Shown here: in pieces, positions 1 through 6,309 of the stretch
Position numbering within the stretch: position 1 is the first letter of the stretch
How the letters are laid out: each line of letters starts with the position of its first letter
Assembly: GCA_947258805.1 (NCBI GenBank)
Contig: CAMYJV010000028.1
Coordinates: 1 to 17,868, forward strand
Reading direction: 5' to 3'
DNA from: an uncultured Gammaproteobacteria bacterium
Lineage (GTDB): Bacteria > Pseudomonadota > Gammaproteobacteria > GCA-2729495
Length of the DNA: 17,868 nucleotides
Made by a program: the position numbers and the translations under genes
Notes under the pieces: generated by a model
What the model was told of the DNA's origin: nothing
The model's input: only the letters and a program-made list of their open reading frames with translations
The model's database searches: none

Positions 1-413
1 GAAGTCAGTGTGTCCGCGATGTCGAAGAAGAACAGGATGCCCCGGTACAGCAGCGCGTTTTCCAGGGCCAGCATGCCGAGGATGAGAAAGCTGAAAATCA
101 CCGACGCCAGGATAGACCCTTGTCTCCCCAAACCGAATTGCCGGGTGATCAAGGTATTGGAGAAGCCCGTCGTATAGGCGATGTGCGACAACCCCCAGCC
201 CAGCAGGCTGCCGAAGCCAAAACATATCAGCCCCGCCACCAGTGCGATCTTGACCCCGGCCACAAAACAAACCAGGGCACCAAAAAACAGGATGACGAGG
301 GTCGTGACTATGCCTGCGGTATTCCACGTCAGACTGAGCCAGGTCTTGCGGTCGATATCAGGTACGGGCTCCAGGGAGTGATCTTCAACGATCGTTTTCA
401 GGTCCGTTGTCAT
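1..413 (-). CDS. NCS1-family purine/cytosine-type permease, N-terminal part
   Basis: The gene runs off the left edge; 137 N-terminal residues can be read from an ATG at 413-411. A good ribosome binding site (GGGAG on the minus strand, 424-420) sits 6 bases upstream of that ATG. A short soluble N-terminus is followed by hydrophobic segments at about residues 32-53, 56-76 and 100-125. The stretch GLSHIAYTTGFSNTLITRQF (74-93), then FGLGRQGS and a helix rich in small residues, resembles the first helices of nucleobase:cation symporters of the CodB/purine-cytosine permease group, which import nucleobases or related compounds across the inner membrane. The substrate cannot be named from this fragment. 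The gene is divergent from the persulfide dioxygenase gene. A different APC-fold transporter is possible but less likely. Confidence 0.7.
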   Translation of the reverse strand, partial: MTTDLKTIVEDHSLEPVPDIDRKTWLSLTWNTAGIVTTLVILFFGALVCFVAGVKIALVAGLICFGFGSLLGWGLSHIAYTTGFSNTLITRQFGLGRQGSILASVIFSFLILGMLALENALLYRGILFFFDIADTLT

Positions 414-490
414 CAAAAGCTCCCGCAAATAGGGCCCCAGGTCTGTTTGAGGCCGGCCCGAAAATTACACCCGGCAACATTCTGGCACTA

Positions 491-528
491 TATTGCAGCC
501 CCGATTATCTTCAATTGTTCTATTGCAG
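491..528. repeat. Direct repeat TATTGCAG x2 in divergent intergenic region
   Basis: The 168-base gap between the permease and persulfide dioxygenase genes contains TATTGCAG at 491-498 and again at 521-528. The start-to-start distance is 30 bp, about three helical turns. It could be a paired operator for one or both divergent genes. No convincing -35/-10 pair is visible in the gap, and no regulator gene adjoins it. Confidence 0.25.
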
Positions 529-581
529 TGAATGGCAGCCCGGACCGATGATGTTCGTCCACCGCATGAAGGGGAGGTACG

Positions 582-1655
582 GTGACAACGCTGATTTTTC
601 GACAGCTGCATGACCTTGCATCGGGAACCTACAGCTACCTGCTAGGCGATCCTGCGACCGGCGAAGCCGTGCTCATCGATCCCGTATTCGAGCAGGCGCG
701 ACGTGACTCAGCGCTGCTGCGCGAGCTTGGCCTGAAGCTGGTCTGGACGATCGACACGCATGTGCACGCCGATCATGTCACCGGTGCGTGGATGCTGAAG
801 ACGCTTGACGGCAGCCGGATTGCCGTCGCCGCGGTTGCGCAGGCCGAGGGCACTGACCTGCCGCTGCACCACGGTGACCACGTGAACTTCGGTTCACGCT
901 GTCTGCACGCGCGGGCCACGCCGGGGCATACCGACGGCTGCATGAGCTTCGTGCTCGACGATCACAGCATGATATTTACCGGCGATGCGTTGTTGATTCG
1001 TGGCGCGGGCCGCACCGACTTCCAGCAGGGCAATGCGCATACCTTGTATCGCTCGATTCACGAACAGATATTCACGCTGCCGGACGATTGCCTGGTCTAC
1101 CCTGCACACGACTACCGCGGCCTCACCTGCAGCAGCGTCGCCGAAGAAAAGGCCTTCAATCCGCGCATTGGCGCCGGGCGCAGCGAGCGCGACTTCGTCG
1201 GCTACATGGAGAACCTCGGGCTGCCGCATCCCAAGCAGATCGCCGTCGCGGTGCCGGCCAACCTGAAGTGCGGACACACCAGGCTCGCAGACCAGGCGCA
1301 GGCCCCGGAGTGGGCGCCGCTGCGCTACACCTACGCGGGGATCAACGAGGTCGACCCGCTATGGGTCGCCGACCATGCCGGGGAACTGCAGCTCATCGAT
1401 GTTCGCGACAGCAGCGAGTACACGGGTGTGCTCGGGCATATCCCTTCTGCCACCCTGATCCCGCTGGAACAGTTGAGCCAGCAGCTCGAGACCCTCGACA
1501 AAGCGACGCCGACCATTGCCGTTTGCCGCTCAGGCGGCCGCTCGGCCCGGGCTGTCACCATGCTGGAGAAAGCGGGGTTCCGCCAGGTTGCCAATCTCGC
1601 CGGCGGCATGATCAACTGGAACAATCACGGGCTGCCGGTAGTTAACCAGGCATGA
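582..1655 (+). CDS. Persulfide dioxygenase-rhodanese fusion protein
   Basis: A 357-residue cytoplasmic protein with an N-terminal metallo-beta-lactamase domain (about 1-235) of the ETHE1/persulfide dioxygenase type and a C-terminal rhodanese domain (about 262-355). Visible motifs are HVHADH (60-65), H116 in TPGHTDG, D135 in TGDA, the ETHE1-like GRTDFQ (143-148), H176 in YPAHDYRG, and the rhodanese loop CRSGGRS with catalytic Cys315. The family oxidises glutathione persulfide to sulfite and glutathione; the rhodanese half moves sulfane sulfur between persulfide and sulfite/thiosulfate. The start is GTG at 582, supported by GGGGAGG at 571-577. The stop overlaps an ATG of the next gene (ATGA, 1652-1655), so the two are probably co-transcribed. 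The likely role is sulfide/sulfane sulfur detoxification. Confidence 0.93.
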   Translation: MTTLIFRQLHDLASGTYSYLLGDPATGEAVLIDPVFEQARRDSALLRELGLKLVWTIDTHVHADHVTGAWMLKTLDGSRIAVAAVAQAEGTDLPLHHGDHVNFGSRCLHARATPGHTDGCMSFVLDDHSMIFTGDALLIRGAGRTDFQQGNAHTLYRSIHEQIFTLPDDCLVYPAHDYRGLTCSSVAEEKAFNPRIGAGRSERDFVGYMENLGLPHPKQIAVAVPANLKCGHTRLADQAQAPEWAPLRYTYAGINEVDPLWVADHAGELQLIDVRDSSEYTGVLGHIPSATLIPLEQLSQQLETLDKATPTIAVCRSGGRSARAVTMLEKAGFRQVANLAGGMINWNNHGLPVVNQA

Positions 1656-1693
1656 CCGAATCTCCGGGTCCGTCGACAACGAGGAAAAACGCC

Positions 1694-2362
1694 ATGCACC
1701 TGAAACTAACGGGCGACGAATTGCTCACGACCACACGTGCGGTGCGCAAGCGTCTGGACCTGGAAAAGCCGGTAGAACCGGAGGTGCTCCGCGACTGCAT
1801 CGACATTGCCTTGCAAGGACCCAGCGGCGGCAATACCCAGGGCTGGCGGTTCGTGGTGGTTTACGATGCAGACAAACGCGCGGCGCTGGCAGACCTCTAC
1901 CGCAAGGGCTGGGCGCAGTATAAAAAGGCGCCGGGCTCGGTCTTCGATCTACGCGACCAGGAGGCACCTGGCCCCAGCCGCCAGCAAATGGTGCGCGTGG
2001 CGCGCTCCGCCGACTATCTCGCCGACCACCTTGAACGCGTGCCGGTACACGTGATCCCCTGCATCAAGGGGCGCGTTGAAGGCATGTCGGGGCCTGCCGC
2101 CAACGTTGGCCTCGCCAGCATCTATGGCTCGATCCTGCCGGCCACGTGGAGTTTCATGCTGGCCGCCCGCAACCGTGGCCTGGGCACCTGCTGGACCACG
2201 GTGCACCTGATGTACGAAGAACAAGCCGCTGACTTGCTGGGCATTCCCTACGCGGAAGTCACCCAGGTTGCCCTGATTCCCACGGCCTACTCCATCGGCA
2301 CCGATTTCAAGCCGGCCACGCGCAGACCGCTCGACGATGTGCTGCACATTGACGGTTGGTAG
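1694..2362 (+). CDS. Nitroreductase family FMN-dependent oxidoreductase
   Basis: A 222-residue flavoprotein of the nitroreductase superfamily, which uses FMN and NAD(P)H to reduce nitro compounds, quinones or other small molecules; the natural substrate cannot be told. Family features are TRAVRKRLDL near the N-terminus (14-23), PSGGNTQGWRF (43-53), a hydrophobic dimer helix and RGLGTCW (161-167), and the C-terminal RRPLDDVLHIDGW. I chose the ATG at 1694 because GAGGAAAA lies just upstream (1681-1688) and the conserved sequence begins there. An in-frame ATG at 1652 would add 14 unconserved-looking residues and overlap the dioxygenase stop by 4 bases, so it remains possible. The gene sits in an apparent operon with the persulfide dioxygenase. 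Confidence 0.88.
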   Translation: MHLKLTGDELLTTTRAVRKRLDLEKPVEPEVLRDCIDIALQGPSGGNTQGWRFVVVYDADKRAALADLYRKGWAQYKKAPGSVFDLRDQEAPGPSRQQMVRVARSADYLADHLERVPVHVIPCIKGRVEGMSGPAANVGLASIYGSILPATWSFMLAARNRGLGTCWTTVHLMYEEQAADLLGIPYAEVTQVALIPTAYSIGTDFKPATRRPLDDVLHIDGW

Positions 2363-2367
2363 CGTAG

Positions 2368-2415
2368 AAAAGGCGCCGGTTGTATTTTTTCCGAAGGAAA
2401 TTGATCCCGGCGCCT
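2368..2415. repeat. Inverted repeat just after nitroreductase stop, possible terminator or element remnant
   Basis: AGGCGCCGG (2371-2379) pairs perfectly with CCGGCGCCT (2407-2415) around a 27-base loop containing a run of six T. It starts a few bases after the nitroreductase stop codon, so it may help end transcription, although the loop is long for an intrinsic terminator. Its left half, AAAAGGCGCCGGTTGTATTT (2368-2387), closely resembles 5005-5024 (AAAAGGTGCCGGGTTTATTT). The pair therefore looks like a diverged copy of one short repeat family. Confidence 0.5.
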
Positions 2416-2441
2416 CGATCGCTCACTCCATATTCTCTTAT

Positions 2442-2527
2442 CGGTGGGAGCGGCTTCAGCCGCGACTGGCATGCCGAAGGCACTGCTCTCTAATTGTCGA
2501 TTGTCGCGGCTGAAGCCGCTCCCACCG
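2442..2527. repeat. REP-type inverted pair, copy 1 (GTGGGAGCGGCTTCAGCCGC)
   Basis: A perfect 25-base inverted repeat with arms at 2442-2466 and 2503-2527 and a 36-base spacer. Each arm also contains a smaller palindromic core (GCGGCTTCAGCCGC). This is the typical form of a bacterial repetitive extragenic palindrome pair (BIME-like). It lies between the convergent ends of the nitroreductase and DUF2207 genes, where such elements can act as transcription barriers or protect mRNA 3' ends. A second copy lies at 5092-5175. Confidence 0.9.
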
Positions 2528-2555
2528 GGGAAATAACGGAGCCATAGCCTGGGTT

Positions 2556-4418
2556 TTACCAGCCGCCCCCTCCGCCGCCACCACCGCCGCCGCCTGACGA
2601 GCCCCCGCCCCCACTGCCGGAGGAAGAGCCGGGCGCGGTGGACGATGAGCTGATGGCCGAGGTCAGTGAACTGCTCACCGCAGTGGTAAAGCCGCTGAAG
2701 CTGCGAATCGGCCGCTGCCCGGCGTACCAGCCCGGCCGGTAGCCGGTGCCCTGTTCGGCAGCGAGGCGCATGAACAGGCGCTCGAACTGGCCCGCCCAGG
2801 GTTGTTCAACGTCCAGCGCCACCGCGTAGGGCAGGTAGCGCTCGAACAGTTCCGGAGTTTTTGCCGGGCTGGGTCCCGCGATGCCTTCGATGCGCTGGAG
2901 ATCGTCGGCCTCGGCCACGGTGAGATACATCTTGAACCCGTCGAGCTGGTCGATGACCTTGCGCCCCGGCACGGTGGGCGCTTTCATCAGGTAGCTGAAC
3001 CAGAAAAGCAGTGGCACCGCGAGCACCATGATGACAATGGCCAGCGGCGTGAATTCCGCCAGCATGGCTACCAGCGCCACCGTCAGCAGACCTATCAGCA
3101 GCGCCGGCAGCAGGAGGCCGCCGTTGGTGAAGAAGTAGATGCGCTGGTAGTACTTCTTCAGCGCGGCGGCGTGAGCCTTGATTGCGCCGCGCACGGTCTC
3201 GTGATTCTTGTTCGTCAGCACCAGGTATTCGCCCGACACAAACAGTTTCTTCAGCAATGCCTCTTCGCCCGGCCCCAGCGCGGGCAGGCCCGTTGCATCG
3301 GCATTCTTCTGCAGCACAAAAGTGTCGTTGGCGACGGCTTCCATGGCCTTCTCGGCCAGCTCCAGCAACGGGCCCAGGAGCTTTTTCTGCGTCGGCGACA
3401 GCTGGTCTATGGCCTGGTCGTACAGGGAGCCGCCGGTCGCCGCCTGTATCGCCGGGGTCAGGCCTTCGTGAATCGTGACATAGCCCTTCACCGCCAGGTT
3501 GAGCACCGCGGCGGAAAAGGCCTGGTGGTCGTGGGACATCTCCTTTATATAGCGACACGCGCCGGGGGACAGCCGCGGCGGTGGGTCGTAGTGCGGAAAC
3601 ACCGGGCCGGCCTCGGGGTCCCGCCCGTAGCGCGCCCACGCAAAGTACAGGTAGCCCGCCATCAGCGCCAGGCCGCAGAGCGCAATCAGGAGCCCGCCGT
3701 TGTCTGCCAGCAGGGCACCCAGGCGATCAATCGCAGTCGGTTCCGCCACCACGCCCTTGGGCCAGCTCACTACTACTGTCAGGCCCTCGTTCGGCCGCAG
3801 CGGCTTCGTGGTGGCGATGAAGGCTTCACCGTCGATGCCAACATTCGCCGTATAGTCCTGGCCCTTGGCGCCGAAGAGCCCGGTGTAGCCCTCGATGGCC
3901 ATAGCCGCCGGCGCTACACCGGCCGGCAGCCGGATGCTCGCACTGGCCGCCTGGATCGAAAAACCCCAGCCGTTGCCGGTCACGTTCCAGTAGAGTTCGT
4001 CGTGATCGTCGAAATAGCCCAGCTGCCGATTGGTGCGATAGGAAATCGCGTATTCGTAGTCACCGGGCGGAATGAACCGGTCGGCACTCCCCGCATACAC
4101 CCGCACGCCGTTGGCACGTTTTTCGGTAGAGAACGGTTCGCTGCGGCGGTCGCGCGTAACCTCGAGCACCTGGAAGTCCAGCTTGATCCGATTGTTCAGG
4201 CGGTCCCGGTAGTCCGTCGGGAAATCACGATAAATGCCACGCCTGATCTGGTCGCCTTCCGCGCGCACGCGAATGGTTTCCGTCACCACCATGGAGCTGT
4301 CGGCCTGCACCTCGATGTTGCTGTGAAATTTGAGAATTTCTTCGCGCGCGTGCGCAGCCGGCAGTACCAATAAGCAGGCAGCTAGCGCCGGCACCAAACT
4401 CCGCAGCCGGAATGTCAC
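2556..4418 (-). CDS. DUF2207 domain-containing membrane protein with polyglycine tail
   Basis: A 620-residue protein with a signal peptide (basic start, hydrophobic core, AHA cut site near residue 24). A large extracytoplasmic domain (about 25-235) follows, with the DUF2207-type features RGIYRDFPTDY (60-70), the PPGDYEYAISYRT stretch and ELYWNVTGNGW (141-151). A membrane segment at about 240-262 leads to a cytoplasmic part, then two more membrane segments at about 433-453 and 457-478, and a C-terminus that becomes almost pure Gly/Ser and ends in Trp. Such a Gly-rich tail ending in Trp is usual in this family. The biochemical role is unknown. Its ATG overlaps the stop of the LemA gene by 4 bases (4415-4418), and LemA-DUF2207 pairing is common, so the two probably work together at the membrane. 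Confidence 0.92.
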   Translation of the reverse strand: MTFRLRSLVPALAACLLVLPAAHAREEILKFHSNIEVQADSSMVVTETIRVRAEGDQIRRGIYRDFPTDYRDRLNNRIKLDFQVLEVTRDRRSEPFSTEKRANGVRVYAGSADRFIPPGDYEYAISYRTNRQLGYFDDHDELYWNVTGNGWGFSIQAASASIRLPAGVAPAAMAIEGYTGLFGAKGQDYTANVGIDGEAFIATTKPLRPNEGLTVVVSWPKGVVAEPTAIDRLGALLADNGGLLIALCGLALMAGYLYFAWARYGRDPEAGPVFPHYDPPPRLSPGACRYIKEMSHDHQAFSAAVLNLAVKGYVTIHEGLTPAIQAATGGSLYDQAIDQLSPTQKKLLGPLLELAEKAMEAVANDTFVLQKNADATGLPALGPGEEALLKKLFVSGEYLVLTNKNHETVRGAIKAHAAALKKYYQRIYFFTNGGLLLPALLIGLLTVALVAMLAEFTPLAIVIMVLAVPLLFWFSYLMKAPTVPGRKVIDQLDGFKMYLTVAEADDLQRIEGIAGPSPAKTPELFERYLPYAVALDVEQPWAGQFERLFMRLAAEQGTGYRPGWYAGQRPIRSFSGFTTAVSSSLTSAISSSSTAPGSSSGSGGGGSSGGGGGGGGGGGW

Positions 4419-4954
4419 AGGCTGACCTGCGGCGCGGCGCGGTTGTCGGTGGTGAAAAACTCGGCAGGCTGGAACCGCAACAGCCTTGCCACCGCGACAT
4501 CCGGCACCGTCTCGATGCGGGTGTTCAGTATCCGCACCGCACCGTTGTAGAAGCGCCGGGCATACTGCAGATGGTCTTCGATCTCGACGAGCTCCGCCTG
4601 CAGCTCGAGGAAATTCTGGTTGGCTTTCAGATCGGGGTAGGCCTCGGCCAGCAGGATCAGTTTGTGCATTCCGACCTCGAGTTGCTCTTCGAAGCCGGCT
4701 TTGTCAGCCAGGCGCCGGGCCGCCGTCGATTGGTTGCGCAACTCCGTGACCGCCGCCAGGGTGGCCCGCTCGTGGGACGCATAAGCTTTCACGGCCTCAA
4801 CCAGCCGCGGCACCAGGTCATGCCGGCGGGTGAGCTGCACGTCGATGTCGCTCCAGGCCGCTCGCACGCGGTTGCGATCTCGAACCAGGCGGTTGAAAAG
4901 GAAGACGGCCCAAACAATCAGGGCAAGGCCAACGATCAGTGCGACACCGGACAT
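4415..4954 (-). CDS. lemA: LemA family protein
   Basis: A 179-residue protein with one N-terminal membrane segment (about 4-21) and a long helical domain. It shows the LemA signatures: NRVRAAWSDIDVQLTRRHDLVPRLVEAVKAY after the membrane helix (28-58), the NFLELQAELVEIEDHLQYARRFYNGAVR block, and a following N...P pattern (LNTRIETVPDVAVA). LemA proteins are membrane-anchored helical-bundle proteins of unclear role, often encoded beside Gly-tailed DUF2207 or TPM-domain proteins, as here. It is the first gene of a two-gene operon with the DUF2207 gene. No strong ribosome binding site is visible before the ATG at 4954. Confidence 0.93.
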   Translation of the reverse strand: MSGVALIVGLALIVWAVFLFNRLVRDRNRVRAAWSDIDVQLTRRHDLVPRLVEAVKAYASHERATLAAVTELRNQSTAARRLADKAGFEEQLEVGMHKLILLAEAYPDLKANQNFLELQAELVEIEDHLQYARRFYNGAVRILNTRIETVPDVAVARLLRFQPAEFFTTDNRAAPQVSL

Positions 4955-5004
4955 GAGAGCGGACCCGCAACACGCAACAGCGACAAACTAGCAAAAAAAG
5001 GAGG

Positions 5005-5063
5005 AAAAGGTGCCGGGTTTATTTATGCATTTAAGCTCACCGAAAATAAACCTGACCCCTTTT
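5005..5063. repeat. Imperfect inverted repeat of the GGTGCCGGGTTTATTT type
   Basis: AAAAGGTGCCGGGTTTATTT (5005-5024) pairs with 5044-5063 at 17 of 20 positions, leaving a 19-base loop; the inner 9 bases (GGTTTATTT / AAATAAACC) pair perfectly. The base composition is far more AT-rich than the surroundings. It lies upstream of lemA, next to REP copy 2. Its left arm resembles 2368-2387, which also adjoins a REP pair. It looks like a small non-coding mobile element or its remnant. No gene is readable in it. Confidence 0.6.
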
Positions 5064-5091
5064 CAAGCCAGCAGCCACGGCAGCACCTCTT

Positions 5092-5175
5092 GGTGGGAGC
5101 GGCTTTAGCCGCGATCGCGATTCCAGGCAACGCCAATGGCCTGAGAAGACTGTCGCGGCTAAAGCCGCTCCCACC
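5092..5175. repeat. REP-type inverted pair, copy 2 (GTGGGAGCGGCTTTAGCCGC)
   Basis: A perfect 23-base inverted repeat with arms at 5092-5114 and 5153-5175 and a 38-base spacer. It is the same element as 2442-2527 except for one base in each arm (TTCAGCC to TTTAGCC, and the matching GGCTGAA to GGCTAAA), so the pairing is kept. The spacers are unrelated. It lies 3' of the broken Trp-rich gene and 5' of lemA on the minus strand. Confidence 0.9.
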
Positions 5176-5199
5176 GTCAGAATTGGCGTCTGACACCGA

Positions 5200-5418
5200 T
5201 CATAGCTGCCAGCCGATCTTCCAACGCTCAGGGTTCTTGAGCTCGCGCCAGTCGAGCTCGATCTCGCGGTGGCTGTGCACGGCCTCGAGGATGCAGGTCT
5301 GCAACACGCCCGCATCATCGCAGCGCACCCCGGTGACCAGCTAGTGTTCTTCGCGGTTCCGCGGCTCGGCCGCGGTCCACTTGCTCTGGTGCAGATTTTT
5401 TGGATTGACGTGATTCAT
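5200..5418 (-). pseudogene. TIGR02450-like Trp-rich small protein gene, interrupted by in-frame TAG
   Basis: Read from the ATG at 5418 the frame gives 25 codons ending NPKNLHQSKWTAAEPRNREEH. A TAG codon follows at 5343-5341, then an open frame resuming LVTGVRCDDAGVLQTCILEA (5340-5281) and ending DWRELKNPERWKIGWQL before TGA at 5202-5200. With the TAG read through it is a 72-residue protein. It fits the small Trp-rich TIGR02450 family as I remember it: KxLxSKWTAxxPxxREKHFLVT near the start and a WRELKxxxxWxxGW ending. The TAG falls where the family has an aromatic residue (HFLVT). The conserved sequence on both sides, with no frameshift, points to a recent nonsense mutation, a sequencing error, or suppression. 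No function is known to me. Confidence 0.72.
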
Positions 5419-5483
5419 TGGCCTAGCCTAGCAGCCGAAAGAAAGCTGAGGCCGGACGCATTTGTACTGCTATTCTCAACGGC

Positions 5484-5546
5484 GTGACCATCCTCGCCCA
5501 CCAGATTCTCCGCAACGTCTTCGGCTGCCACGAGCTCCGCGGCCAA
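5484..5546 (+). pseudogene. 5' remnant of a recQ paralogue
   Basis: From the GTG at 5484 the sequence aligns without gaps to the first 21 codons of the intact recQ at 15490: 49 of 63 bases and 14 of 21 residues are identical (shared AHQ, VFG, HE and RGQ). Some upstream bases match too (CTGCTAT before the GTG in both). After RGQ the similarity fades. A one-base deletion may follow, since GAG CCT GCC can be set against recQ GAA GCC GCC, and the frame stops at 5580-5582. The helicase core is absent, so this cannot be functional. It directly precedes the phosphatidyltransferase gene. Confidence 0.7.
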
Positions 5547-5586
5547 CCGAGCCTGCCACGGCATGCCGCGCCGCGACCGTAGCGCC

Positions 5587-6309
5587 ATGGTTTCCATCCG
5601 CTACGCACTCCCCAACCTGCTCACGGCCACCAGCTTCCTGCTGGCCCTCGCTTCCATTGTCAGTGCCGAACTGGGGCACCTGGAGCAAGCGGGCTGGTTC
5701 ATTGTCTGGTGCATCCTGCTGGATGTGGCTGACGGCATTGCCGCGCGACTGTTAAAGGCCACGTCGGCCTTCGGTGCCGAATTCGACTCCTTTGCCGACC
5801 TGGTGGCGTTCGGGCTCGCCCCGGCATCATTGGTGCTGCACTACGTCTGGCAGACCTACGACGGCGTCGCCACCGGGTGGATTGCGGCGGGCTGCGGCGT
5901 CTACGCGTTACTGGCGGGGTTGCGGCTGGCGCGTTTCAACTCGGTCGCGCCGGTGCAGGCCGGAATGTTCCGCGGTGTGCCGACCACCGCGTGTGGCGCC
6001 CTGATTTCCACCGGCATCATTGTGCTGGTTCGCCACGACACGCTGGCCGCGCTCAACTGGCCGGTCTACCTGCCAGTGGTTATGACGGTTCTCGGCATCG
6101 CGATGATCTCCAATCTGCGTTTTCCCAAGCTGGCTCTCAGCTCTAACCGGCTACTGAATATTCCGCACGTCGCGAACATCATCGGCCTCTACATATGCGG
6201 CTCGCTGCGGATCTGGCCGGAGTACCAGTTCGTTGCCGCGGTACTCATTATGACGGGCGGACTGCTGATCGGCGTGTTGCGCCGGCCGCCCGGCCAGCTC
6301 GCTGCTTAG
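5587..6309 (+). CDS. pssA: CDP-alcohol phosphatidyltransferase, phosphatidylserine synthase-like
   Basis: A 240-residue integral membrane enzyme with the complete CDP-alcohol phosphotransferase signature D(x2)DG(x2)AR(x8)G(x3)D(x3)D. Counting from the ATG at 5587, the key residues are D46, D49, G50, A53, R54, G63, D67 and D71. The RYALPNLLT start and overall layout fit type II CDP-diacylglycerol-serine phosphatidyltransferase, which makes phosphatidylserine from CDP-diacylglycerol and serine. A related head-group transferase cannot be excluded. I prefer the ATG at 5587 because the conserved N-terminus begins there. The in-frame ATG at 5563 adds eight residues read out of the recQ remnant. Neither start has a clear ribosome binding site. 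The 3' end overlaps the convergent reductase-kinase gene by 159 bases. Confidence 0.85.
   Translation: MVSIRYALPNLLTATSFLLALASIVSAELGHLEQAGWFIVWCILLDVADGIAARLLKATSAFGAEFDSFADLVAFGLAPASLVLHYVWQTYDGVATGWIAAGCGVYALLAGLRLARFNSVAPVQAGMFRGVPTTACGALISTGIIVLVRHDTLAALNWPVYLPVVMTVLGIAMISNLRFPKLALSSNRLLNIPHVANIIGLYICGSLRIWPEYQFVAAVLIMTGGLLIGVLRRPPGQLAA

Noticed and set aside
483..497. Sigma-54-like promoter TGGCAC...TTGCA
   Set aside because: The spacer is one base too short (TGGCAC-N4-TTGCA rather than N5), and sigma-54 promoters do not tolerate altered GG-GC spacing.
120..551. A 143-residue open frame on the plus strand at the left edge
   Set aside because: It is antisense to the permease gene, whose membrane segments and ribosome binding site are clear on the minus strand.
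2802..4373. A 523-residue open frame on the plus strand
   Set aside because: It is a shadow of the DUF2207 gene, with repetitive His/Arg/Gln composition and no domain.
5025..5108. A 27-codon frame on the plus strand after a GGAGG-like sequence
   Set aside because: It lies wholly within the repeat elements, its stop is inside the REP arm, and the ATG is 20 bases from the GGAGG. Nothing suggests a real peptide.
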